Shown one piece after another: positions 1-10,600 of a DNA stretch of 30,231 nucleotides; positions within the stretch are counted from its first letter, which is position 1; each line of letters starts with the position of its first letter. The stretch lies in assembly GCA_920105805.1 (NCBI GenBank), contig CAKKTI010000268.1:1-30231 (forward strand), given 5' to 3'. The stretch comes from Condylostoma magnum. Taxonomy: Eukaryota > Ciliophora > Heterotrichea > Heterotrichida > Condylostomatidae. A model generated the notes under the pieces. It saw nothing but the letters and a program-made list of their open reading frames with translations, was not told where the DNA came from and ran no database searches. Both the position numbers and the translations under genes were made by a program.

Positions 1-944
1 CTTTTATGAGTTAGTGTAAGGATAGGCAATTGATTTCATTGATTAGGTGAATAGTTTAGGATATGGATATGGAGCAGGTATAATAGGACTATCATTAATC
101 TTCAGAGGAATTTGAGCCCCCTTTATTCTTTACTCATAAACTTGTAGTATAAAATTGTAACTACTAGCTCCAGAGACATAAGAACATAAGGATAATCTAC
201 AATAGGCTTATAAATCAGGAGACAAGTAATAAATAGCGAAGGTAAATGATCAATATAACCAACTAAAAAGAAAGTTTAAAATTTATCCATGGTTATAATC
301 AGTACCTATAACATAAGTTCCATTTGTATTGGTGTTCTTCTGAACTTTATAAGAAATGACATTCAATATAGAGAAATATCCCTCAATGCAAAGTGATGGA
401 TTCTTATGATTTAAAAATCTTACAGAAGCAGATCCTTATTTTATACTACCTTGCTGCTTAGCCTTTTGTACATTCTTAACTGCTCATAAAAGTCCTGCTA
501 GTAGTCAAAACTTCGGGTAAATATCTTAAATTGCCAAATACTTCAAATACTTACCAATTTTTGCACTTCCTATCACATCAACATTTCCTTCTGCTATTGT
601 GCTGAATTGGTTTATTATGTCTGGGTTCCAACTTTTGGTAAATCAATTAGTATACACTAAATCAGGAAGATATTTAATTGGGATTCCAGAGTATCTACCA
701 GGAACAGTATTAGAATAGAAGAATATCCCAAAAGCTTAAAAAATTATAAAGCCCAAAGTATACAAAACAAATCCACTTAAGAAAGGTAAAAAGAATTAGT
801 AAGATTAATAAATTATTGTATTGATAATGCAGTTGAAATTTTTGTTTAGTATTGATGGAATAATGGTTATGCTATAAATTATATAATTCTGCACAGTAAA
901 TGAATCTTAAATAGATAATCTAAGCTACTATAAAGGACTTTCAT
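1..944 (-). CDS. membrane protein, 3' end cut by window edge, unrecognised
   Basis: Reading the minus strand with TAA/TAG as Gln and TGA as Trp gives a coherent frame from about 905 down to base 1. It has a hydrophobic stretch (FLPFLSGFVLYTLGFIIF), a polar middle (YSGIPIKYLPDLVYTNWF, AVKNVQKAKQQGSIKQGSAS), a second hydrophobic stretch (FLFSWLYWSFTFAIYYL) and a Pro/Tyr-rich tail (PAPYPYPKLF). G in first codon position is frequent, as in the certain genes of this window. No ATG lies in that frame near the 5' end. The nearest upstream ATG (944-942) is in another frame, so a short intron of length 2 modulo 3 or a different start is needed. One GT...AG candidate is 23 bases. I do not recognise the family. 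The far end of the protein lies outside the window. Confidence 0.5.
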
Positions 945-1124
945 TAAGTTTTAATAGTTAGAAATATAATCATCAATTTGATAAATGTACTATATTTCGA
1001 ACTTAAATACATAGCTTTAAGGATTTTTGTTATTGATGCTCCTTTGTAAATAACTAACAATAATATCTTATATTCCACAATAATAGAATAACCTATCACC
1101 TAGTCTTTCATTTAAAATCCTTAA

Positions 1125-2000
1125 ATGCTAAATAATTCAATACCATATTATATCTAAATTTTTAATTATTTTTAAATTAAGTAAATCTCTGAGCTGATTG
1201 AAGTATCTGTACTATCAGCTTGTTTAATCCCTTCCAATACCAGCATGATTTATCTGGTACATTGCATTATATATGCAGTATCAATATTTATTTAATTATT
1301 CACCTCTTATAATCACTATTCTCTCGCTCAATTCTACTTAAAATGCTCAAAGACACAACAAGCAGATGAAATTCCAATAGTAATAGCTCCTAACCTCGAT
1401 AAATAATAATCAGAATAACATAAAGCTGCAAAGTTATCACATTACCTTAAAAACATTTCTAGATTTCCTTTAAATGGGGTCATTTCAGTTAAAAACCTTA
1501 CAATATCAGACGCAGTGAGTTTATTTAGCTTTCAATCAAGAGCCCCTAGTATAAAAAACTCCATGTTTGCAATTGCCACTTTAGAGAACTTAGTTGAGCA
1601 CAGTTATTGGACTTAGAGAATTGTTAGCTATTTCTACCCTTCAAATTTCAAAGCTATAGAAACGCATAACGCACTTATCAATTCTAAAGTAACCAGCTTC
1701 ATTACCGGAGAAGTTGCTAGAACTATATCAGCATACGTTGAAGCTAATTGTGATGTTCTACTGCTTCCACCAAGATCTGTACATGTATCAAAGATCCATT
1801 CTTAAAGATATTTTCGATGCAGAGGGGTTATAATACCATTCTAAATGATTGTAAGATAATCATGGTTTTAAAGTTGTTGTGAATCAATCATTTAACTATG
1901 ATTTTCTAAGAGATCCTTAATGAATATGTTTATTTTTGTCTGGTATTCTGATACTTACGCTTCCATATTGTTTATGGGACTGGAAATTGGATTTAATGAT
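1125..2000 (+). CDS. possible antiporter cytosolic tail (CHX/universal-stress-like), perhaps a gene fragment
   Basis: From ATG 1125 the plus frame reads as a plausible soluble protein: LIEVSVLSACLIPSNTSMIYLVHCI, then DEIPIVIAPNLDK, then FITGEVARTISAYVEANCDVLLLPP, then a segment MNMFIFVWYSDTYASILFMGLEI. The order and spacing resemble the C-terminal universal-stress-like region of CHX/Kef-type cation/proton antiporters, where a strand ending in a His-Leu motif is followed later by a V.LLPxH-like strand and a second Rossmann-like half. This is inference by eye and weak. No membrane-transport domain precedes it, because the divergent neighbour begins only 180 bases upstream. Near 2000 the better reading moves to another frame without a clean short intron of the right phase. 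A decayed or partial gene is therefore as likely as a working one. Confidence 0.33.
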
Positions 2001-2609
2001 AGATTGTTAGAAAAATTATAATTTTATTAGCTGATGATGCATAGTGTATTTTTGATTTAAATACTTAAAGTCTTTGTAATAATTAGGTTCAAGAAAATGA
2101 AATAATTATCAAGCCATCAATTAAACAGTTTATCTTAATTTAAAAAGTTTAAAGGATGTAAGCTTGAATTATTATAGATATATTTTAGTATTAAAAGCAT
2201 TTCTATCAGCAAAGGGAATATTATAGTTTCTAACAATTTAATAAAAATAAGTTCTTTTATTATCTTAATTGCAACTAATTATAAAGTGAATAGTTTATGT
2301 CGATTAATAATTTAAATAGGCGAACAATAAATATGTAGAATCAAAGGTAAATTAGCTTAATGATTTGGTATGTTTATCACTGTACATGTAATAGTTAATG
2401 TAATATCCCTAAGATTTTTGTGTATTGAATATAGCTACTTTTTTGCCTAATTATTAAAGAAGAAAAGCATATCTAGTCATACTTGCATGATACATAAATC
2501 AAGGTATAGATTAGAACAATTTAATTGAGAATTGCTTTAATTTTATTATAATGCTTGAAATTTAACCTTTTAATAACGCAAGTACATAATAATTAATAAA
2601 ATTTCATAG
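2001..2609. other. unresolved stretch, possible continuation of the fragment at 1125
   Basis: Between about 2006 and 2360 a different plus frame gives protein-like text (IILLADDAQCIFDLNT, then a Gln/Lys/Phe-rich part). This could be a continuation of the upstream fragment after a frame change, or a separate small gene. After about 2370 I see no convincing coding signal, repeat or RNA up to the stop of the minus-strand gene at 2610. Since all three stop codons can be sense, open frames cannot decide this. Confidence 0.3.
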
Positions 2610-4298
2610 TTAGTTACGAGATAATAAACCTTGTAGTTTTCTCTTCTCCTGCATTATCTTAATATAAGCTTGTTAGAGTTCTTCCTACCTTTTATTTAAA
2701 GAATTAGTGTTTACAATAAAATCCTCACACTTAGTTGTATTAGCTTATTGCTGACTTAATTGAAAACTATCTTCTTTTTTACCTTTTGAATCTTCTGCAT
2801 TGCTTAATTTAACTTATTCATTTCTTTACAAATTTATTGTTGAATCCTTTCTATACTCTTTATCTTATTTTCTATCGATAGTTTTGAACATGTTGATAAT
2901 ATTGCTATATAAATGGTCTGACTAGTCATGCCTATTAGCATCTGTTTAGAATTAATTAATCGGTTATTTCTTTTCAATCTATAAGCTTTAGCAAAATCTA
3001 TTCTTATCCTCATGCTAATACGAGGAAGAATCTCTCAACTTACTATAAGATCTACTAGTGTGTTCATCTCTATTAAAAGCAACCTGATTTGTTTATTATT
3101 TTCTACCTTTTAATAAATTTACAGATTAATTTCTCTTATGACTCCTGCCTGTTAAAGGTTATTATTGAATCTTATCATGCTAGCTTTTATATATTTTGTA
3201 GTACTTCAATGCATTTTCAAAGAAATTGTATAAAATAACAAAAGTTCCTGTTTTATCTATTTTATTTAACTATTCTTTGTCTATTTTACTTAAAGCATTT
3301 GAAATTTACCTTAATCCTTTGCTACTTATAGAGTTTTGTTTTATTCATTTAGTGAATTATCTTAAATGTTAGATAACTTCACCGGGACGCTTGAGTTAAG
3401 ATTTAAAGTTTTCTCAAATTCTGCTCATGAATATTTATCTAGTGTCTCCTTAGTTGATCTCAGCTAACAATACTACAACACAAATAGCAACTTCGATGAA
3501 AATCTAGGGAGGCTTGAATTATTTTTAATAATCTGATAGTCTCCTTACGTTTATTTACTTTACAATAGTTTAAATATTACACTCAATTTCTTTTAAGTCT
3601 TCTGTTTTGTTTTGCAATATGTCCTTTAACATATATATTATTTAATCAAAGAGTTCGTATAATGTTCCATTAATCTAGCCTCCTGTACTTTCTTTATGAA
3701 GCATTTTAATGACTTACACAACTTCTTAATTATCAAAATAATCACATATTTCAGAAATCTAGCTTGTAATAGAATTTGGTATATATCCAATCTATTCTAC
3801 TTTACTTTTCAGTATTTACAAGGTTTTTAATACATTCGCAGTGGTAAAATTAGTAGCTTTTTTCTCTTATATATAATTTTACATTTTAAAATCAGATTAA
3901 TATGCTATATCTCTGTATTTATTCCCAATAGGATTAGTCTAATTATATTCTGACAACTGTTTCTTTTGATTCATAGGTGTAATGGACCTTTACAAGGGCA
4001 AATTAGTTTTATCTAAGCATTTTTCCGTTAAAATCTCATCAACAGTTTCTTACCTAACTGCTTCAGTTGAAATATTACTAGTAAAGTCTTATTAATTCAT
4101 AGAATTACCATAGTATGATTTACGACTGAGTGCCTTTTCTATAATTTTCTTCCTAGTTGAAATTTCTTACTAATAAAAATCATTCTAGCCTTAGTAACTC
4201 TAATGTAATTGCACTGGATTTCAAGTAAAGCTTAACTATTCATCATTTTCTTCCAGTTACCTACCAAATTATTAATCGATACAGGATTTAAATAACAT
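2610..4298 (-). CDS. unrecognised 562-residue protein, helical core and polar low-complexity tail
   Basis: The start ATG (4298-4296) lies 41 bases beyond the PPP4R3 stop on the same strand, and an unbroken frame runs to TAA 2612-2610, 563 codons in all. A polar N-terminus (residues 1-130, with STRKKIIEKALSRKSYYG) leads to a helical, partly hydrophobic core around residues 170-340 (SITSQISEICDYFDNQEVVQ, FIEVAICVVVLLAEINQGDT, TGTFVILYNFFENALKYY). That is followed by a long Gln/Lys/Asn/Ser-rich tail and a terminal charged helix (RQEELQQAYIKIMQEKRKLQ). The core could be an alpha-helical repeat fold, and the last helix could form a coiled coil. No catalytic motif is visible. Family unknown. TGA reads as Trp in several places (for example FTKWIKQN). 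A TGA six bases beyond the proposed TAA is an alternative stop. Confidence 0.75.
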
Positions 4299-4339
4299 AG
4301 AAGTGTTTTATTTTAAATATGATAACATAAACGAAATAA

Positions 4340-6178
4340 TTAATTATTCAATTTAACCTTTTTCTGAGGCATAGATTCATCTACAATTCCATTGCAACTA
4401 TCGTCTTGATTAGAGTTATCATCAGCTGATAATGTGTCGACGGATTTTGAATATTATATTGATTTCAGCTTGCTCTTTAATCTTTCAAAGTAGTCAATTA
4501 GCTCTGTATCTTCAAACTAATCTGAGAAATCAATAGCGCAATGCTCGAAAAGTACATAAGGCATTTCTCGTTCTATGTATTACAGTATAGCAAGCACTGA
4601 GGAGTAAATCATGTTTTAGTAGCTATAATTTTTAGTATAGTAGGAAAACACCTTTTTCATGAATGCTTTTTCTTTTATATACTAAAAAAGTTGTGTGTCC
4701 ATTGCTTAAATTGTGCATCTAAGAAATTTCATAACAGCTATGATGATTGCTTTGTCTTTTAGTTTCAGTAGTTTGTAAGCTGTTGTGATCAAATCGTGTT
4801 AAAGGATAAAATCTCGCATAAGATCCTACTGATAATAAATACAACATGAAAATATATCGAGGGTTTCTGTTATAATAAATCTTTCATCCTCTTATTAGAT
4901 TTTAGTAATGTCTATACAACTTATAAGTTAATCCAGAATAGAGGAATATAGTTTATCATTGAAATTATCTAAGAATTTGCTATCATCTATTGATATTATA
5001 GCCTTTAATAGCTCAGAAATCTGGAACATTAAACCAATATCACACTCTTTCTATAATTTCTTACAAATCCCTGTTAATAGCAATCCTCCTCCTTACATTA
5101 AATACTTTTTAGCCACATGAGATGACATTTATACACACATTCCAAAGATTTCTTATATTTAATTAGTAGTTTTAAGAGAATCCTGCTCAACATAAATTTC
5201 TTCCAGTTACTCAAAAATTTCATCGTTTAGAAGAGTTTCGAAAAACGTGCATTTGACTAGAAAATTGACTATTTTTTACATATTGCACAACTCATACAAG
5301 AAATCAACAGCTTATTCTTAATTTTCTTAGAGTTTTGTGACTAATTTCCCCCTAGCTTCTCCGCTGTTTATAAAATCCTCTATGATATCTCCACTTAGAC
5401 TAGCCTAATACCCAGCTAGGAACATATTAACATTTTCATCTAATCCTCTTATAAAGGCCGACTCTTTAAGAAATTTTAAGCGAAATGCAATATGAATCTT
5501 TTACAGTAGATCCTAGTCCGTCAGTCCTAACACATTATTAAACTTAACATTCTACTCAAAATCTTTATCTGGGTGAAAATCCTGATTTTAAATCAACGGA
5601 TCATATTGAAGTAGAGACATAAAGTAGATGTAATAATCATCCCCTAACATTGTTTCGAGTACTTTTGGATTGTACAGTCGTAATAGCTCCTTAAATAGCT
5701 CAAGCAGCTAGAATTTATCCTCTACCTGCAAAGATATCAATTGGTCCAGAAACTATTGCTTTACAACTTACTTTACAATCTACTCTCTTTGTCCTTGTAG
5801 TTCAGCTATGTATTAAGCAATGTCTCCTATGTTTTCAGAGTTTGGGTCAGGGAGGTACTCCTCGTCTTGTAGATCTTAATCAGGATTTTTACCCTATAGA
5901 TGGCAAAAAATTTCTCATATGATACGAGCACCTTCTGCGTCCTAGAAACTAACTGCGTAATGGTTGCTTTAGCTGTCTTGCCAGGTTATTATTGATTCTC
6001 CTTGTCTTGAGAAATCTTCATCGTTTACCTGATATTCTAATAGGAAGTAATCTGGGTCATCCTCATTGATTATGATAAAAGTAGAGTCATTCACGTGAGT
6101 CTAACCTATTCCCTATTCACACCAGTGTGTATCGTCTTCTAATTTATATAGTTTTACCCGCCAGCTATCTTCACTCAT
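4340..6178 (-). CDS. PPP4R3: serine/threonine-protein phosphatase 4 regulatory subunit 3 (SMEK/Psy2 family)
   Basis: The 612-residue product starts MSEDSWRVKLYKLEDDTHW and shows the family N-terminal EVH1/PH-like domain (about residues 1-105). Its signature is W-C-E-Q-G-x-G, matching the WxDRGTG of animal SMEK proteins, and it ends in FQDAEGARIIWEIFCHLQGK. The long alpha-helical SMEK/Psy2 repeat domain follows (about 125-580), with recognisable elements such as LQYDPLIQNQDFHPDKDF and DQDLLQKIHIAFRLKFLKES. A short acidic stretch and a basic PQKKVKLNN end correspond to the nuclear signal (KKAKF) at the C-terminus of animal homologues. It is shorter than the roughly 820-850 residues of animal proteins, mainly by lacking the disordered C-terminal part. 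In the family, this subunit targets PP4 to substrates in DNA-damage and centrosome control. The TAA stop at 4342-4340 is set by the conserved end. Confidence 0.93.
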
Positions 6179-6281
6179 AAACTGAAAATGTCGTAAATAG
6201 AATAGAATATAGTTAATAGTTAATACTAGAAAGAACTAATTTATTAGTAAGTGTAAAATGTATTTGTAATATTTGCAAAAA
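6179..6281. promoter_or_regulatory. short divergent spacer upstream of PPP4R3
   Basis: This AT-rich spacer separates the PPP4R3 start (minus strand) from the possible small gene at 6282. It must carry the PPP4R3 promoter and 5' leader. No recognisable box was found. If the small gene is not real, the divergent spacer extends to the Rag start at 6706. Confidence 0.35.
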
Positions 6282-6551
6282 ATGGAATGAGGAAAAATTA
6301 CTGTTAACCTTAGTTATACTGTTACTGTATTTTATGGTGGATTTAAGAGTTGAAGTAACTAGATTGATTAAGTATGGTTTATTGTATTAAAAGTAATTAT
6401 CAGATAAAAGTAGTTTACTAAAAAAGATGTAAAAGTATTTGCTTTGATGTAAGGATTAGACTTAAATACAGAAATCTTAAAAGAATTATTAAATGGAATA
6501 TGTTTTAATATATTTAAGTAATCAAATTTAACAAAAGCAGTCATTCTTTAA
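6282..6551 (+). CDS. possible small protein of 89 residues, unrecognised
   Basis: An ATG preceded by a run of A (the usual pre-start context here) opens a frame reading MEWGKITVNLSYTVTVFYGG, then FTKKDVKVFALMQGLDLNTE and ILKELLNGICFNIFKQ. About a quarter of the codons begin with G, as in the certain genes and well above local background. It looks like a beta-strand part followed by two amphipathic helices. The stop is uncertain: TAA 6549-6551, or TAG/TAA at 6567-6572. No family is recognised. If it is real, only about 155 bases remain before the Rag start. Confidence 0.42.
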
Positions 6552-6705
6552 TTACATAGACAGCACTAGTAAATTACATAAAATATACATAAAACGAAGT
6601 ATAACAATACACCAACTCCTAAACTTGCAATATAACCAAAATATAAAGACAAATACCTTCAAACTCAGCTAAATTTGACCTTATACACAAATTTAATAAT
6701 AAAAA

Positions 6706-7653
6706 ATGAATATTGCTGTAATAGGTGCTCGAAAATCAGGTAAAACATCAGTTCTAAAAGTAGTATTTCAAAAAATGAGTCCAAATGAAACCTGGTTTAT
6801 AGAAAGCAGCACAAGAGCCGAGGTAACAAGAGTACAAAACAATCCTTATACTTAATTCACCCTAGTAGACTTTCCAGGAACTTTTGACCCTTCCAACCCT
6901 AACACTCAAGACCGCAGTCATTTAGAAGCAGCAGCTGTTGTAATTTTTGTATTAGATGCTCAAGATGAGCCTTACAACACATCCTTAGACATTTTTGTGA
7001 AGTTAATGGCAACAATGCAAGAACTGAATCCTAATGCTTAGTTTGAGGTTTTTATTCACAAAATTGACGGTGATATGTTTGTCAATGAGGAAGTAAAACT
7101 AGAATTAAGTAATCAGATATACGATTATTTAAGACATGAAATAAACGAGAGATAATTACCAGATCCAGCTTTTCATATGACTTCTATTTACGATTTAAGC
7201 ATATATGAAGCCCTGTCTAAAGTGATTCAGAAGATTACTCCACAGGTGCATTATTTAACCAATATGCTAGACTCACTAGTGGCTAATTGCAGAATGGAAA
7301 AAGTGTATTTGTTTGATGTAATTAGTAAAATGTACATTGCAACTGACTCCTTTCCAGTAGATTTGTATAGTTACGAGCTATGCACTGATTTGATTGACAT
7401 GGTTATTGATGTTTCCTGTATTTATGGAATGGGAAGTGATGAAAACTATAACTCTGCTTTTGATAGTAAGTCAAGTTCTATTACTAGACTGGATAATGGA
7501 CTCATTCTGTATTTAAGGGAAATAGATCATTTGCTGGCTCTCGTGTGTATAATTAAGGAAGAGAATTTTGAAAGACAGCATTTAATTGATTATAATATCA
7601 ATTGCTTTAGGGAAGGTGTTGGCAGAATTTTTAGAGCTGATAATAGTGGCTAA
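6706..7653 (+). CDS. RRAGC: RagC/D-type (Gtr2) GTPase
   Basis: The 315-residue product aligns with human RagC from end to end. It has the P-loop G-A-R-K-S-G-K-T-S at residues 7-15, MSPNETWFIESS, the switch-II DFPG, VVIFVLDAQDEP, and a G4-like FIHKIDGD. The C-terminal roadblock domain contains HMTSIYDLSIYEALSKVIQK, YLFDVISKMYIATDSFPVD, SYELCTDLIDMVIDVSCIYG and FERQHLIDYNINCFREG. Rag heterodimers (A/B with C/D) recruit TORC1 to lysosomal membranes when amino acids are present, so a RagA/B partner is expected elsewhere. In-frame TAA and TAG give Gln (NPYTQFT, NAQFEVF, ERQLPDP), and the protein ends shortly after the roadblock domain. TAA 7651-7653 is therefore taken as stop, with TAG 7660-7662 as alternative. 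Human RagC carries extra tails that are absent here. The next gene begins 40 bases downstream. Confidence 0.95.
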
Positions 7654-7693
7654 TTAAGATAGTTAAAAAACTTTATTTTCATATATTAATAAA

Positions 7694-10600
7694 ATGAAAT
7701 TGTATTGTATCATTTTCTTAGTTCTATTTGCTACATCGCAAGAGACTGAATATTATTATCTAATTGAAGAATCTAGTATAACGTAAAACTTAGAGCGGGC
7801 TAGTTCATTATGCTAGATCATTAGACAAATTAATTAAGAGTGACAAGATTAAAACAATCCAAAAATAGCTCATATTTTAGTTAATTTTAATGAGAATTAT
7901 GCTGTTTGGAGTCTTTCGGAAGATAATTGTGCTCTAGATGGCTCATTTCAAGAAAATCAGTTAATTATTCAAAGTTGATGATGCAGTATATAAGATTTAG
8001 AAGGATGTAAGAATTAGGAATCTGATTAGTCTACTTTAATGCTTATATCAGATAATGATTAAATGCATTCTTTAGTTATCAATAGTACATAGATTGAATT
8101 CAAAGATCTAATCATAACAGGAAACCATTTTTATTTTCAAAATTCTCCTATTTGAAAATATAACGAAGAAATTCAATCTTGTGTTTAGAATTGTAATGAT
8201 CTTGAATAAACTTGCTCAGGTTGTGAAAATTATACTTAAAATGAGTTGTATACTCTATGAAATAAAAACAAATTAGTAAAAGATTTGACTATTTTATAAG
8301 TACCAAATAACATAATAAAATTTGAGAATTGTGTAATTGAAGAGTTTGGTATAAATTTTAAAGTATTTGTATAGGCTCAGCAAATTTAATTGATAAACAC
8401 AGTAATAGAAAATATTCATTTATTTGATAATAGTACATTATTCTAGATAAATTCAAAACATTAAGGAATTAGTAAGATAAATGAATGCTTCATTAATAAT
8501 ATATCTTATAATTAAATCATTCAAGGAGCCTTTTTAATCATATAAGACTCAAATTAAGTTGAAATAGCTGATTCTTAGTTTTAACAGATATATACATAAT
8601 AATTTGAGTTTTAAGACTATGAGTTAGGAAAATTTATAAGTATTGAATCTAAAAGCATTTCAATTACAAATACTAAGTTTTAGGATAGTATACTCCATCA
8701 TATTCAGTTTATCGAATTAAACATGTAATCAGATTCTACTATATAAAATTTACTTTTTTCTAATTTCAATACTGGTTTCTAAGCTAACTTTATGCATATC
8801 TAGGTTAGTGGTAATGTAAGCTTAATGATATAACAAATCTAATTAGAAAAATAATTGCTATTTGATATGGATTATTTAATTAGGATTTTAGGGGATAGTC
8901 TATCTAATATAACGCTTAAGTAAATTGAACTATAAAATGTTTTCTTGTATAATAATTCTTCTTTGATATAGATTCTGAACTAAAACTCAATTAAAATCTA
9001 GAATTTTAAGACAGAAATTAATGATCAAGAATGACAAAGCCCGCAAAGTATACTAGCTTAGGAAGAATTGGATGGATTTTGGAAGTCAAGAGATACTTAA
9101 ACTGAGACTAATTAAAATTAGATCTTCAGTCTCAATAATTTCAATTCTCTGTTAATGATTGATACTAGTTTTAAAGGCGTTGATAGCTCATACAGGTATA
9201 ATAAAATATTAATTATAGAACTGGCCAATTTATCTGAAATAAAGATTGAATAAGTGAATGTAAGCAATTATGCAAACTCCTTTTTAAATTGCGAATCAAC
9301 TCATTCTTTAACTGTTCATCTCAGTGATATAGATGTAAGTAATGTACTATAAGTAGCAAATATTAATGTAACTAATAATCAAAGCGAAATTAGTATATAA
9401 AATGCTTAATTTTCTAACTCTTCAATACTAAATGATCAAGCAATGCTATAAATGCTCTCAAGCTATACTGTTCTTTAGAACATTAAATTTGAAAATATAT
9501 ACCATGATAATTCTAAACTTATTGTGTTAAACACAGATTTAGAAAAAGAGGAGAATGACTATATCATATTCCATATAAAAAACTTAACATTTGAAAAAAA
9601 CGATGCTGGTAATTGAGGATAAAGCATATATATAGCAGGAAGTAAATTTAAAACATTCACAAATTTTTATATTGATGGAATGATATTCAGAGATTCTTAT
9701 GCAATAAATGCTTCTTTTATATACATTAGTTTTAATTGAATTAATGAAATGATTGTAGAAAACGTTTTGGCTTAGAATATACAGACAAAGAACTAACTTG
9801 ATGGTAGTCTTATATTTTGAATGTTTTTTATAGAAGCTGATACTATTTACTTAACATTTAGAAATATTACTTTTTAAGATATTGGAAACAGTGAATTAGA
9901 TTAAGCTAGTTTCTTATCGTTAGAAATAAGTTCATTAAGCTTTGAAACTCCAGTTTTTATAGAATAAAGCATCTTTTAAAATGTAAGAGCAATGCCATTA
10001 TTAAATATTATAAGTCATACATCTAGATCATATTTGGAAACTAAAGACTGTCAATTTTTATATAATTATGGCTTATTAATCTAAAATCAAGTATGTAGTT
10101 ACAAAGATTCAGGCTCTTAATTCAAATTTAATACTGGGGAATTCAATCCTATATATTTTGGTAATAGTAATAGTAAAGGCCAGTTTTATGAAAGTCTATT
10201 AGAAAGTAACCATGCTGAAGTATAAGTAGGGGCAATGTTAATTTAAGGGACCAATTCGTTTTTAAGTCTAATCAAATGCAAATTTATAAACAACTCCGCT
10301 AATTAAAGTATTGGGGTTATTTTTGTCTAAACAAATGCAAGTATAACTATAAAAGATTCAGAGTTTATAAATAATTAAGCTTTAACGGATTCTGTTATTG
10401 GATTTCATAGCATTAGCATAAATACAACAAATATTATTGATAATTGCACATTTTTACAAAATATAGGAGCCAATGTCATCTCAATAGAAAAATCAATAGG
10501 AATTATAATTCAAAACAGTCTATTTTAGTAAAATTAGGGAGTAGATATCAACTAGGCTAATGGAATAAATATATCAGACTCTAGCCTTAAGTCTATTTAA

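Noticed and set aside
1861-1883. 23-base GT...AG segment as an intron in the antiporter-tail-like fragment
   Set aside because: It gives the needed phase, but the sequence after it reads worse than the unspliced frame up to about 2000. Left unresolved.
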